Origin: Agroathelia rolfsii
Lineage: Eukaryota > Basidiomycota > Agaricomycetes > Amylocorticiales > Amylocorticiaceae
Assembly: GCA_018343915.1 (NCBI GenBank)
Contig: JABRWF010000004.1
Span: forward strand, 2,542,001 to 2,606,000
DNA length: 64,000 nucleotides
Reading direction: 5' to 3'
The first letter of the stretch is position 1. Every line of letters begins with the position of its first letter. The notes beneath the pieces were generated by a model. That model did no database searches, had not been told where the DNA came from, and worked only from the letters and a program-made list of their open reading frames with translations. A program made the position numbers and the translations under genes. This document shows positions 35,101-48,230 of the stretch, in pieces.

Positions 35101-38100
35101 GCGCATGGTGCGGATACAATCCTTGTAGGATTTGCGTGGATCCGCAACAGGTGGAAGTGAGTTAATAGCATCACCAGGGGACGGCTCCGGTAATTTGTCT
35201 TTGAGAAGCGGTTTGCGAGTGAAGACAGTGATTTTCTTGCGATCGGGCATGGTTTCCTTGTTGATGCCGATATCTTCCATGTCTTCTAAAGCAGATGCTG
35301 ATTGAGTGCTTGCATTCGCATCAACTTTCGAGAAGAAGCTGGTAAGTTTGTTCTGCTTCAGCTTGTCTACGGAGTTTGCGACCCTTCGATGAAGCCAGTC
35401 AGGGTGGCGAATGCGCGGAACGGGGTTGTGGACCTTTTGCATGGCCGCAGGAATGGTGATAAGCTTTTGAATGACCGAACCAAGGCGCTCGATGTAGTAT
35501 TGCCAGTCCAGAATGGATCTAAGGTCGAACGCGGTGAGACTGCTATCCTTAAGCCATTTGCGAAGATAAGCCCGTTTGACGCTTTCTTCAGCAGAGAAGA
35601 TGGCAACTGGGACGGCGCGCTCGGTGACAGGGGCCCCGAGGGGTTTTTCAGAAATAATGAACTTGCAAGCAAGACCTTTGTCCTTGACCATCTGATTGCC
35701 CAAGAACTCTGCAAGACGCCTGGCGGTGCTGATACTAGTCGACTTTTGTCCGGCATATTCAGCCAGCGTCTTGGACATACTCCGGTTCTCAGCGATGAGT
35801 TCAACAAGTTCTTCATCTGCAAGAGCCTCCGCTTTGCTAAACAGGACGTCCAACCATTGATCGGCGACTTTTGCTACTGCAGCGTAGCATTCCTCCGTCG
35901 TAGTACCCAATAAGAACTTTTCGAAGAGTTGCGACTGGAAGATCTTAATGAGCTGCAGTTCACCTCGTCGCTTGACCTCGAATCCTTTCAGCTCGGCCAG
36001 CGAGCCATCGTCGTTAAAAACGGCATAACGCTTCTTCAGCAGCTTATCCTCCTCCTTGGACGAAGGGAGAATCATGGCCTTGTACGGTCCATCGAGCTCG
36101 AAGAAAATCGAGTTTTCGCTATGAATTTTGTACTCGCCTGACTCTGGATCGTAATCGTGATACTGGTGATTAGTGAACTGCGCATGCACAAGGTGATTCA
36201 GCATCGTGCACGGATACGAAATGCCGATGGTCTTGCCGCTTGCGAGCTTGAATTTGAAGTTTTCCGGGAACACGCCAGGAAGCATGCACCAGATTCCGTC
36301 CGTGTCCAGCTCCAGCGGTCGTCCGATCTGCTCGACCAGCATACGCGCCATCTGAATAATGGTCGCGCCGGTGAGACAGGTAATGCCAGCCATCTCCATA
36401 GAGTGCCACCGCGCACCCTTGCGCATGACGTAGCCATAGAAGGAGTTGAGGATACACTTGTGGGCCAGTTGCAGAGAATCGTACAAAACGATCATCTTCT
36501 TCGCTTCTTCGACCTCGGCCATGGATTTACCGCTGGATATGACTGAGTCGAGGTTCTTCTTCCATGTCTTGTGGAGGCCCTTGTATTCATACCGACGGTC
36601 ACGGAAACGGCGCACGGTATCGACGTAGAAAGGGTTTTCCCTCTGGCATACGATCGCTTCGCGGTTTTCGATCTTTGTGTCGCGCATCTTCTTGTACACC
36701 TTACGAGAGTAATCACCCAAGCGCTTGTGAAGCAATGCTGTTTGCTCCGACGTGCTCAACTCGTGAAATCTACGCTGTGGGCCACCAGGCTTTTTAGAAG
36801 GGAAAGTCTCCTGATTGAGAGCATGCTTAATCATGTTGAACTCGTCCCGATGCGCGGGGAAGAATTCTCCTCTCCATGCCCATTCCAAACGTCGGTCGCA
36901 GGACTTGCCCGGGCGATTATGGTCGCATACAGCACAGACGGACTCGTCGACCATTGAGTCTGGCTGCAGACGATTCGACAACATGATGTTGGGGTACATG
37001 GCGGCAACGTCAAGATGGTAAATGAGTGGCTTGTCCTTGCGGATTGGGTTGTCGCGCATGACTTCGAGTGCAGATTGGATAGCGGCCTTGACTTCATCGT
37101 AGTTGGTCACATCCTCCAAGGATTCTTTGTTCTCTTCGACGATGCAGAATTGGAGTGCCGCGTCGAGATCGTCGATAAGCTATCGAATATATATCAATGA
37201 AATGAAGGGGGGGAAAATGCTCAAACCATGAATAAATTACCTGCTGCACAGCGGCTGGGACAACTTTGAAGTCAGTAGAAATGTCACTACGGAAAACGCC
37301 AGCTTCAAGTGCTTCGACGTGACCGCCAACATATGTCTCTGAAGCAAGAAGATGACCTTCGTACATGTTCGTGAATGTCTCTTCGTGTCTGTTGGGCATG
37401 ATGATCTTGCCGCGGAAAGCTTCCACCTGGGAGGATGTATTTCAGTAGTTGAAGATGTTATACGCGATATTGTACTGACCATGAGAAGCGTCTCACACAG
37501 TGTCCCACTACCCTTCCGCAACACTTCATCCGGATTTAACGGAATGATATTACAAAGCGAAAAGATGAAAGGATGCACATATTTCATGTAGAGATAATAT
37601 GTTGCTACTGCATCGGAAACGGAGTATTGAGCGAGCTCCGTGGGGCGCTCCATAGCATATCTTCAGTAAAGACTCAGATGTGATGTCTGCTTAATTGTCG
37701 AGCTTTACTTACGGGGTCATCAATTCCGGATCGAGTTCGATAGGATTATATCCCAGCTTCGCCGTAGTAACGGCCTTGAGACCTTGACTACCCTGCGGGA
37801 GATAAGAATCGCGCTTGACCCAGCGGAAACAATCCATGTGAACACAGGTCCGACTCTTATATTCGTCATCAGAGTCTTTTGCGAATCCAATCTCGAGAAA
37901 CATGTCTATGCCGTTGGCCTTGGCTCGGGCATCCATGAACGGAAAATCGAAGAAGTCACCGTTAAAAGTGGCCATGACTGTAGGCTTGACTTCTTGGAAA
38001 TGCTGGAAGAATCGCATAATAGTCGCTGCCTGATAGAGCGAGTCAAAAATGTGTTCAGAGACATGCGATCGACGTTATACCTCATTAGGTTCATTGAAAA

Positions 38101-39321
38101 TAATAAAGGGGCCTTCATAGCCCTCACGTGGTGTATACTCGAAATCCTCTATATCTTCGCTGACGATCTCACGGTTGGTGATAAGATACCCTTGCCCATC
38201 GATCATGTAAGAAATCATCATGACTTGGTCAGTGGCCTGGTCGGGGAACTTGAGTGGGGCCTTGGTAGTCTCGATATCGTACGCCATCACGACGGGATCC
38301 GCACGTTTTACTTTCTCCGTCATCTGAACCAATGTTGGCTGGCCCGTGTTAAATGTAACGGAATACCAGAGACCGACACGAATCTCGTTATCCATAGCCA
38401 CACGTAAATAGTATGGGACGTCGTATTCACGGGCGTCGATTATCGCTTCACTCGGATCCTGGCCGCGCAACCGCGTAGGATCAACCCAAGAGTTTTCAAG
38501 CTCAACATCGAGATTTGCGCCGCCGAAACTTTCGTTCGCAGAGGCTCGGACTACTTCGGCATATGCATCGACAGCATCACGTTTGGATCCGTTGGCTAAG
38601 GCAAGAGGTACGATATCGCGCCGCACGGTCAAAAGATCGGTGACGTTGTGGAAACAGAGTTGGAGATACAGTCGTTTGTGTCCCATAAGATGGTTGGGCA
38701 TTTTGAGATCTTCCTTGTACTGTCGTACGATACGAGACAACACTCCTTCGTATTTCTTTTTAAGCCATTCTTCTACCATGGCTTCCGTGCCGCTCTATAG
38801 TGTACAGTTAGTGACTTGAAAATGAACAGAAAAAAAGAGTCGGGCATACTTTGCAAGCGATTTGAAAATAAGGCTCGTATTGTAATGTAGCCTTGAACAT
38901 GCCACCGTCGTCTTGGATGAAGTAATAGTCTACTGCTGCCTTGCCAGTGGGCCAGTCGGGATCCTTTAGCAAAGTCTATACTAAAAGCGTAAACAATACA
39001 CCATCTCAAGCTGAGATTATTTGAGCTCACCGGATGCATGTTCACCAACCATCCCTCCTTTCTAGTACCCTCCTGAAGCCTCGCAAAACCGAGTTTCTCG
39101 TCAATCTCATCATTCAGCCTGGTCTGTTCAAACCTCTCGGCGGATTGGGCTCCTTCTTCGTCCCGTACAGGTGGTGCATCACTAGTTGTTCCGGCTCTAG
39201 ATCCCCCGCGACCTCTGCCTCCTCTATTGCTACCACCGCGATAGCCCCCAGATCTAAAGCTGCCTCGACCCCGTCCGCGTGAGGTCAGACCGAACGTGCC
39301 GCGCTGAGCGCCGCGAGCCAT
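32132..39321 (-). CDS. pol2: DNA polymerase epsilon catalytic subunit
   Basis: A multi-exon gene of about 7.2 kb; the ATG is at 39321. The N-terminal about 50 residues are Gly/Arg-rich ([16 protein letters not shown]). The 3'-5' proofreading exonuclease follows, with Exo [17 protein letters not shown] and Exo [16 protein letters not shown]. The B-family polymerase has motif [20 protein letters not shown], motif [15 protein letters not shown] and motif [13 protein letters not shown], where DTDG is the Pol epsilon form. The last exons carry the inactive second polymerase half and the C-terminal zinc/Fe-S module ([30 protein letters not shown]) that binds Dpb2. Both active sites look intact. This is the leading-strand replicase. 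The first exon is 39321-39031; the two largest open stretches are 37119-34683 and about 34624-32132. Confidence 0.96.
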
Positions 39322-41028
39322 TCGAAATATGTTCTGAGTTCCTTCAAAAGAATTGATGGCACAAAGATTTATCAAAGATGAGACCAACAAGAGTGTGAGG
39401 AAATGACAGGATGAGCGTATGCTAACTGGTGCGACCTTTCACACAATTAATCGAATCCGGGCGCGTCGCGACGCGTTGTTGGAGTTTAATCCCATATCCC
39501 TTGATTAAAAAATAAAAATAAAAAAAGTCACAGATACTCGTAACGCATAACGCTTTATACTAACACTCTGGGGTTTTCAAAAGAACAATGTCGTTTTTCT
39601 CAATCTTGTGACAAATCACTCTACTTTGAGTAAAGGATTTGGTAAAAAGTCCAGGCCCCGTGATTCATTCTCTACCAGAATGTGATGATGTGATACTTTT
39701 ATTTTATTTCATTTTTTTATCAATCCTTTTACTCAAAGTGCAGCGGCTAGCAGAATTATCGGTAGAAATAGCACTTTCCCCTGGGAAACTCCGGAGTGTA
39801 AGTGAGCGGAACAAGAAATCCGTCACACTGCCGTCAGCTCCTTATATGCCAAGCCAGCAAGATGTCAGAGTTATATTTTTATTTATTTTTATTTCTACGT
39901 TTATACACCACATCATAAACCGAAAACAAACTGCGGTATAAATCCAGAAATAAAGACAAATAATGCAGGACACACACGATCCCACCAAATACTCATGTTA
40001 GAAGCAGCTTTCCTGATTTAGAGGACAAAGAATTGGAGAGGGGGGAGGAGGATAAGGAATGAAAATCGCAACGAGAAATACAGAACCGCCTTGCCTACGA
40101 TCCCGGGGAAAATATTCTAACTAATAAACCTAAATACAAGAGGAAAGCATTGAGAAAAAAATATAGTAGACGCCACATAGAGGAACCCTCCCCATAGCTG
40201 CGCAAAGAGAGCGGTGAGCTCCTTATGGATGATCCGGGGGGTTTCAGTGAGTAAGAACTTGGGAGTGGAAAAGATCGGCTACAATCCGAATCACCCCAAG
40301 TACTTACCCGAGTCTCAGACTGTGGCCAACTTTGATGTGCCTAAATGCATTGGTAGGTTGATCTCTACGCACCCAACCATTTATTTCAAAGCAGGGTTCT
40401 GTTCCCTTTGCCACAGATGCGGAGGTAGAGTAGCCTGAGGGTGCCAGTGTCCTCGGACGGTAACGACAGGAGTCTTTTTATCAATAGGACAAAACACAGA
40501 TGGATGGCCTTCCAGTATGAAGTTCGCTGCCGCCCACTCGATCGGAATAATGTACAAACGGGTACGCATTGGTACATGACATGCATGACACTTGGGCTGC
40601 ATGTGCACATCAATATCGAGCAATGTGTTAATGCTCCTTGGTTCGAACTATCATTGAATGCGGCAGTCGCATGCACTAGCACTCACTGGCAGCGATCAGT
40701 CCTGTCCTTCGAGCCGTCACTCATGCGGATGGAAGTGGGGTGCTAGTGACGTCGCTCCTCCTCTTTGAATAACTATCTTTACAGGCTAGATCCCATCGCC
40801 ACTTTTCAATATCCCGTAAAAATAAGGTAGCACTAGTATCACTTGAAATATGTTCAACTAGTTCTATGGTTTAACAGGCACACAAAATCCATAGTATTCA
40901 TACAGTATATCGAGGTTACTTTTGCGGTTATCTTCATCCCGTAATCATAAGATTAAACAATAAAGTAACAAATAGATCCACCTTTCCTTTAAATTCCATC
41001 AAATACTACCAGAGATACTGCACAAGAT
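39322..41028. other. Intergenic upstream of Pol2 with foldback repeat
   Basis: Contains foldback element copy 2 and the Pol2 promoter. A perfect-looking 12-base palindrome-like block cgcgtcgcgacgcg lies at about 39461-39474, close to the Pol2 start. It resembles the MluI cell-cycle box (ACGCGT core) that drives replication genes in yeasts, but this is only a resemblance. No gene recognised. Confidence 0.5.
39560..39745 (-). repeat. Foldback (MITE-like) element, copy 2
   Basis: Arms are 39612-39648 (aaatcactctactttgagta...) and 39712-39744 (tttttttatcaatcctttta...). Reverse complemented, 39565-39648 matches copy 1 at 20593-20671, including the shared outer block TTCTTTTGAAAACCCCAGAG. The inner spacer is different from that of copy 1. 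Confidence 0.65.
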
Positions 41029-44000
41029 TCATTGCCAGCTAGAGTTCGGGCCATCACCTCGTTGGCCATGTCCAGATGATTTTCTGGGCCATCCCGAGTC
41101 CTGTTGTCGCTTCGAGTCGTGATCGCGCCCCCAGCCACCGCCACCACCGCTATGCCGTCCTCGACTGCGGCCACGGCCACGCCATCCACCACGCGGGCCA
41201 CCACCAGGTGATCCTCTGTTATCACGTTCATACCCAAGATTCCTATCACGATCGTCCCGCCTTTCAAAGTTTCCGCCCATACTGGGTTGGTCCCACGATT
41301 GCGAGGGAGGCGAATGGAATGACTGTTGTAGCGGATGAGGAGGTGATGCCTGCATCAGACCCGACCCTCCTGGTTGGTACGGAGCTCGAGGTGAAGACCC
41401 TGGAGGTATTCCAGGGGGATATTGCTGTGGCAGCCCCGACGAGGGTGGATATGCACCCAGATAGGGCATTTGTGGAGGTGAGGCAGCAGCAGTGGGTGGA
41501 GTATTCGGCCATAGGGACGGTGGGCCAGGTGTAGGTGGTGTTGGCGTGCTCGTAGGGAACTGGGGCGTTGATGAGGAAGATTGCAGTGCTGCACCTAGAG
41601 GCGTAGAAGATAGAGTTCGTATCATAAGCTGGATCTGCTCAGGCGTAAGCGATGCAACTTCAGCAGCTAAAGCAGACGGGTTGATTGCAGGTGGCGTTAC
41701 ACTGGGAACGACGGGCGGAGATTGCGACTGGGGAAGCACGGGCACAGACGAAGAAAGTGACGAAAGTTGGGGTAATAATGAAGAGAGGGCAGAAACCGGT
41801 GCCGAAGGTGGTGGTTGAGGTGGTGCGACAAGCTTTCCCTTGTTAAGAACCCAGACACCAATAAGGAGATCGTACGACCTGTTGGAAGGTATCTTCATGT
41901 TATCCAGCATTTCCATAAACTCCGGTAGGGCATCCGTGGCCTTGAGCGGAATGATATATAATTCCTTTCCTGGATGGTGTTCCTTTGGACGTGTGCCCCA
42001 AGGAAATATCAGCCCGTGGCGACTGTTGAAGCATTAGGTTAGTACAACAGATATTTTGACAGATTATGATAATCCTTACTTCTTTGAGATGAGGAAATTG
42101 CTCAACGTATCGAAACCCTCCTGACTCTCTGGAGTATTCGGTAGAAACGCAGCCGCTATCAGCTCCTTGGAGGAGTTGAGTCGCATCTGCAACAAAAACT
42201 TGACAGAACTCTCGACTTGCACCCGTCCATCGATCCGTAAGAGTTCCTGTGGGAACAGCGTGTGCCACAGGCGCGAGTCAGCTTCCAAGATGCGTCCCCC
42301 AACTTGGCGGGCGGTGATTGACGTTTCTTGAGGCGTAGCTGAGTCAGTCGGCATGCTGATCTAAAAGAAAAGAAAAGAAAAAGATTGAGCATTCCAACTT
42401 ACATCATAGGAATGGTTCGACATGGTACTCACTTTACCAGACCAAACCTGCGGCAGAGCCTCGAATCTGGCGCGGGTGGCTTCAGGACTGTTATCCTCCT
42501 CTATTTTGGTCTCAGTAGTCTCCGCGCCCTCTTTTTCGAGGAACATATCAAAGTCATGATCATCCAATGCCTCATTCGTGGCATCTATCTGTAATGAAGT
42601 GGGATCCTCTGAGACGCGCTCATCCTCGGGTGGTGGGGACATTTCCATAGCATCATCGCCATCCTCATCTTTGTCCTCTCCGTCCTTGGTCGTCAGCTTA
42701 TCCTCCTTAGCAGTAGACGCATTCCAAAGCGCATTGAGATTGAATGAGGATGTGCGGTGATGCGGCAAAGTCGGCTTCGCCACAGGCACGGCGAACGGTG
42801 AAGGCCCAGAGGACATTGAAGGCGACAGCGCCACAGGAGATGCAGACGTCGGCGCACCATAACCCGCATCCGAGTTAGATGGCTCCTCGTCGATGTTAAT
42901 TAAATCGGCCAGATTAAGCTCCTGTGCTCCGTCCATGGCAAAGTCAGACTGTGTATGGATGAATAATGGCTTTGACGGTAATGGTGGTGGGCCACCCCAG
43001 GACGATGCCTCGCCACTGTGGGACTGTGCGGCGGCGGCAAGAGCAGCAGCCGTGCGCTGTTGCTCCTGCTCCTCGGCAGCCTTTAATCTGGCGATCCGCT
43101 CGCGCTCTCTACGCTCCTCTGCCTCGAGCTCACGCTCACGCTCCTTGTCCAGCTCACGTGCGCCGACAATATCACCGTTGACATCCTCGATGTCTTGTAG
43201 ACCTTTGTGTGTGATCTTGGCGCGCGGCGCAGTCGTCTTTTCGAGCAAAGTCGAATGCGCCAGAGCCTGTTCTGCGGCGGCCTTGATGAATTCCTGTTGT
43301 GCCTCGTTCGCCAGTTCGGTCGAGGACATGCGCGAGATTGCCAACGGCGTAACGTGGTAGGATGCAATCCGTTTGTGAATGACAACTCGATCAGGTTTGG
43401 ATAGATTGAACTGTAACATGCGGAAGCGTTCCCTATAGTAAAACTGAGTTAGACCTCTTGTCCAATCCAACGAATACACGCGATTAGTACTCACTTGTAC
43501 TTGGCGCTGGCTGCCATATCACCCTGCTTATCTGGTTCTGCGTAGGCTTCAAAGACACAGCGCTCCAGCTCAGTAGCGAACGCATGTGCCTCTTTTCTCA
43601 ACACTTCGCGCTCCTCGTCCGTCAGCGTCGTAGGGTCCCTTTCTACGCGCTCTCCAGTCTCTTCAACATCCTTCTTCTCCTCGTTTATTCCGCCCCCTCC
43701 TTCTTGCCCTCCTGTCTTCTCTTCTCCTTCCACCTGCATGCCATCTTCGCCAGTAGCAGCCACCGCACGACGCTGAGGAAGGTGAGGATACTTGAGGAAA
43801 ATAGTCATAAACACCTCCTGCAGCCTCCCGAGGCAATAGCTCCTTGTGGCATCGTCCTCGGCGGTCATACCAGCGGAGGACTTCCTCCGCTTATGTGACG
43901 ATGCAGACGTGGAGGGGCCCGGCGCTGCGTTGCTCGTCTTGCGCTTTATACCGCCCCCAGCACCAGCTGGTGGTAATGTTGGCGGAGCAGGCGAGGCGGA

Positions 44001-46103
44001 CATCGAGGTACCGCGGCGCCCCATCGTGGTTGATGATGAGCGTGGGGCTTTCGATGACGAGGTGACGGTGGTAGTAGTAGTAGTGGCGGTTCGTGATCTC
44101 TTGCGCCCGCCACCAGTGCTTTCATCATCGATAGAAGACGAAGAGGAGGCGGAAGAGACAGAAAGCCGTCTCGATTTTCTCTGTAGGTTTTCGGTAAGAT
44201 GGAATCGTCAGCTCTCATCCTTACATCAAACGACATGCGTCAAAAGAAAAAGCATGCATACCTTCTTCCCTTCCTTGCCATGCGCATCCCGATCGTCGAC
44301 ATAATCATCTCCACTGCCGTCTTCCTCAGAATCAGAGTCAATCCTCGTTATAGGCGGGACAAAAGACGCCATGGCGGATTTGATCTTCTCGTCGGTTTCG
44401 GATGCGCCACCGCCGCTGCCTCCTCCCGTTACACCACCGCCTTCGTCGTCTGTCGATGGGGGTATGGGAATAACGGCATTTTCATCGTCGCTCACGAGTT
44501 CGAGGGCATCTGGGCCTTCCCATTCATCTAGTAGAAAAAGGGAAAAGAAATAGCAAAAAAATATATGAGTACTTGATCGACGTCGTGCTTTCCGAGATTT
44601 GACAAATGGAGAAAAGAAGGGGGATTAACTATGATATTTGTGTGTATGCACAATAATGTAACTTCAAGGATATCCAGAGATATATATATCAAAAAAAAAG
44701 AGAATCATAATCATGCATACAAATACAGCCAACTGCTCATAGCGGCGAGGTGTGTAATATGCGCGTCGAAATCAAGAGAGAGAAGAACCGCTTCGTTCTC
44801 TTTGTCTGTCTCTCTTTTTGATAAATCGACGATATGATCATGCTCAACACTCGTCTGGCCTGTCTCTCCTCCTATCTTTTTGTTGGTGATGGGAGAGAGA
44901 AAAAGACAAATGAAGGACGTGTATATTCTATACACACATGACAGACTCAGACGGGGATCGAAATATACCTCGTTTTTGTGTGTATATGATCATATGTTTT
45001 GTGGGAGTACTCAGGGAGAGAGAGAAAGAAGAGCTGAGAGTTGTCTTTGCGTGGAATGAACGAACTCGAACGTGATGGTGATGGTGGTACATGAGGGTCC
45101 AGCAACGTCAAGTATGCATTCGGCGTGGAAAAAGGAAAGGTAAAAGAAGGGAAAGTGAAAGGGGGAAGACAAGCGAGTGGAAAAGTAACAACTACACGCA
45201 AAGGGCATTCAAAGGGAGAAAACAAATAACAAAACTCACATGTGATGGGCCGGCCAGTCTTGGCCTGACAAGGGGGACAGACATACACACCTACAAAAAG
45301 AAAAAAAGTGTAAATGATAGGCAATGCGGTTCTGAGCACCATTAACAAAAAAGAAGCCAGCCTGGGGCCCAAATGATAACTTACTGATATCTTCCGCCTT
45401 TTCCTCCGTCAAGTCGACACACTTAAAATGAAACCTAAGTTGATATGTCAGCCATTCATACCGACCGGAAGGGAGCTTATGAACAAAACTGTGATGATGA
45501 TAAACACACGTACCAATCTCGACAAACCCCACAATTAACCATCGGCGATCCATCATCCGGCCCTCGACATACACAGTACTCCCTCTTCGCTTTCGCCTTT
45601 GTCTTCTTCGTCTGCGGCTGCGACTGTGTCTTGGTTTTTGCATTCGCCAGGGCGGCTGCTTGACGTTGCGATCTGCGTGTGGGCACGGCAGCAGGAAGAG
45701 CGGTGCTAGAGCTAGAGTTGGCGTTGGGACTGGTAGAGGAGGGCGAGGTGGACGAAGCCGTAGGTGCGTCTTCCATCTTCACATCAAGTTTGGTGTCTTC
45801 AAGCATCTGGTCGTGTGCCGAGGATTGTTGTTGCATGGCGGGTACTGACGACGGTGAGGATACCGGTGGCTGCTCATCGACGGGCACAGGCTCGACTTTG
45901 ATCGTAACGGTCTCCTCATGCTTATCTTGCCCGTCCTCCATCGACGGTAGCGGCGGCACGCTCTCATCGCCCTCTGCGGATGGCAGCGGCGCATTTGGCG
46001 CTGGCGCGTGCGCAGCAGACATAACCTCCTCCACTCCCACCTCTCCCGTTATCATCTTCTCATCCTGCTGAGGATGAGATAGCTCAGCCGAGTTGTCAGA
46101 CAT
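41029..46103 (-). CDS. bye1: Bye1-like protein: PHD finger, TFIIS central domain, SPOC domain
   Basis: The ATG is at 46103. After an acidic, Pro/Ser-rich start and a basic patch comes a PHD finger spread over three exons: YCVCRGPDDGSPMVNCGVC, WFHFKCVDLTEEKAEDIS, VYVCPPC (Cys4-His-Cys3 complete). Next are an acidic linker, a Ser/Thr-rich stretch, and the TFIIS central domain (SYCLGRLQEVFMTIFLKYP through ISRMSSTELANEAQQEF). Then a charged coiled coil (ERERELEAEERRERER), the SPOC domain (QVWSGKISMPTD through DLLIGVWVLNKGKL), and a Pro/Gly/Arg-rich tail. In yeast, Bye1 binds RNA polymerase II through the TFIIS-like domain and H3K4me3 through the PHD finger. The intron at 45239-44528 is 712 nt, ten times the local norm. 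Splicing there gives an uninterrupted frame (GRPIT-YEWEGPDALELVSDDE). Confidence 0.88.
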
Positions 46104-46934
46104 AACAATATTACAAAAAGAGATTTAGAGGTAAAGCAGAAGAGAAAAGAAGAAAAGAGGATTGTGTCTGAATCAAGCAAAAAAAAAAGCAAACTACAAC
46201 CAAGCCCAAAACGCTCTGGGCAGCCAGTAGTATCAAGTTCGGTCAAGACCCAAGGAAATTGTTCTTTGTTGACTTTTTGTGCTTCCCTTATTTCCTTTAT
46301 CCTCTTTTCACTGAAAAAAATAAGGCGGTTGATGAGACGAAAGGAGATTGGATGATGACGTGGTGGCGCGCGATTACGTTGTGGCTGACGCAGCGTCTGT
46401 CGGAGCTTCAAATAGGCTATTCTTGATCACGCTCGTCCATTGCCATGTCAACTTTTTCTTATCCATATTATTGTTATCAAGTCTAAACTTCAAAGGAAAT
46501 ATGTTTACTTGGAGTACCTGGGCCTTTTGATTAGACTGCCTTAATTATATAAGTAATACACTATGATGTCATTCAATTGCTTATGATCATGATGAACACG
46601 TCTTGATCCTTGGCAATACAATTGTAAAATATTGCACCTGGGTGCTTATTATCGGACATCCTTGGCAAAATATCGACCTTGAGTAGCGCTCAGCTGAGAT
46701 CAAGTGCGCATTCATTGCCCTTGGTACTGGTTACATATACGCCCTCAAACCGCACACAAGCTTTAGGCCCTGACCATTTCCAATTCAACGAGACATTTCC
46801 AGTACATTATCACCACTTCTCTACGTACAGATAGAAGCCCCTAAATGCCATGGAATTATCTGAGTTTCATGCTATAATTAGGATGAAGAAGACCATATAT
46901 CCGACGAGAATCGGTATCTTGAGAATTGTGCTAT

Positions 46935-47809
46935 GGAACAGCACATCAAATGAGATCTTTTCAAAGCATTGTGTATGAATTATTCTTCTGTTACAGCAGG
47001 TCAAGAAACGATAAACCACCTAGTCCCGGGGGGGGGGGTCTTAGTGGGGCCTACTATATTTGGGGAGAATGTCATCAGAAAAACACATTGTTAACCCAGC
47101 CTAAACGGCTTGAACGGCCTGAGCGGCCAAAGGTTTGCTTGTCATTCCTCCGCTTGTCTTTTCTCAGAGTTTGAGATTCCGAGTCTGTCACCGACACCAT
47201 GGCAGTACTGCTGTATCGTACTCTCTGTGGATGTTTGAGAACACACCTACTAGATCTGCTCCTAATTATCATAATATACATTATTTTCTTCATGACTAAT
47301 AATCATCAAGACCTGTATAATGCCACGACACCATAATATTCTTGACTCTTAGAAGTATCTCCTCCATATGCACAAAAATGGTATGATTTGCCATAATTCT
47401 GTTAGGTATAACAATATCAGTAAGCGTACATGCCGAAGAGTCAAGGGGATATATGAAAAAAAAGGTATCAAGGGCAAGCATTTTCTCTGGTCGTCGACAG
47501 CCTGAGGTTTTAGGGTATCTACCTCTTGCAGTGCGCATATGCCCTACTATTTAATTTTTTTTTCTTCTCCTACTCATATAGTATAACATCTCGAGGTCAG
47601 GCCGTTCAAGCCATTTAGGCTGGGTCATCCACGTGCCTTTCTGATGTCATTCTTCCCAAATATGGTAGGCCACCCCTTAGCACTAGGTGGTCTATCGTTT
47701 CTTGATCTGCCGTAAATGCGGGGTTGCTACAACTGACGTATTTCTTCAAAGTAAAGCTATGCTCGCATTTGGTGCCTCGAAGGCCTTCTATCGCATAAAA
47801 TTTGTCCAT
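46935..47809. repeat. Inverted pair of retroelement-like fragments
   Basis: The left copy (about 46935-47127, plus) and right copy (about 47595-47809, minus) align over at least 120 bases. They share caagaaacgata.accacct, tatttggg.agaatg.catcaga and cccagcctaaa.ggcttgaa. The right copy is open for 64 residues and ends in CSNPAFTADQETIDHL, similar to the Cys/His module at the end of LINE (Tad-like) reverse transcriptases. The left copy is frameshifted. Both are probably dead. Confidence 0.5.
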
Positions 47810-48230
47810 TCAATGATTGTAGATTCTGTACGATGTTAAAGAAGACTTTCTAGGGCGAAAAAAAAAAGGTAAGACATTCTTTGTGCGGTTAAAATGACTC
47901 AGATGTCGAAGTTTGATGAGAATCTGAATCTTTAAAGTTCATATGGAACATATTGAGTACAGACAGTCACTTCTGGCCTAATTGATTTCCAACTTGAGAT
48001 GAAATGACCCCAAATTTTACGTGTAAAGAAAGGGTATCTTATATTCAAATAGGTGTCTCCACGAGGCCTATGCAAGAGGGTTGCCAGTATGCCGCCTTCC
48101 GTCCCAGGATCACAAGAACGACAAGCCGACGCACGGATTGCAAGTGGGCGACATGTGAATGCCTGCGTATCGTACTCCTTAAGCTTGCCGGAGACCGACG
48201 GCAGAACTTGTACTCTGCACATCCATGTCC

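Noticed and set aside
36301..36330. Pol2 motif C reads DTDG instead of the DTDS common in B-family polymerases
   Set aside because: DTDG is normal for the Pol epsilon subfamily, so it is not a mutation of interest.
35000..38800. Many plus-strand open frames opposite Pol2
   Set aside because: They are antisense shadows of a conserved coding sequence and carry no domain.
44947..45372. Minus-strand frame of 141 codons containing VYVCPPC
   Set aside because: Only the short PHD exon (45290-45240 region) is real; the rest is intron sequence of the Bye1-like gene.
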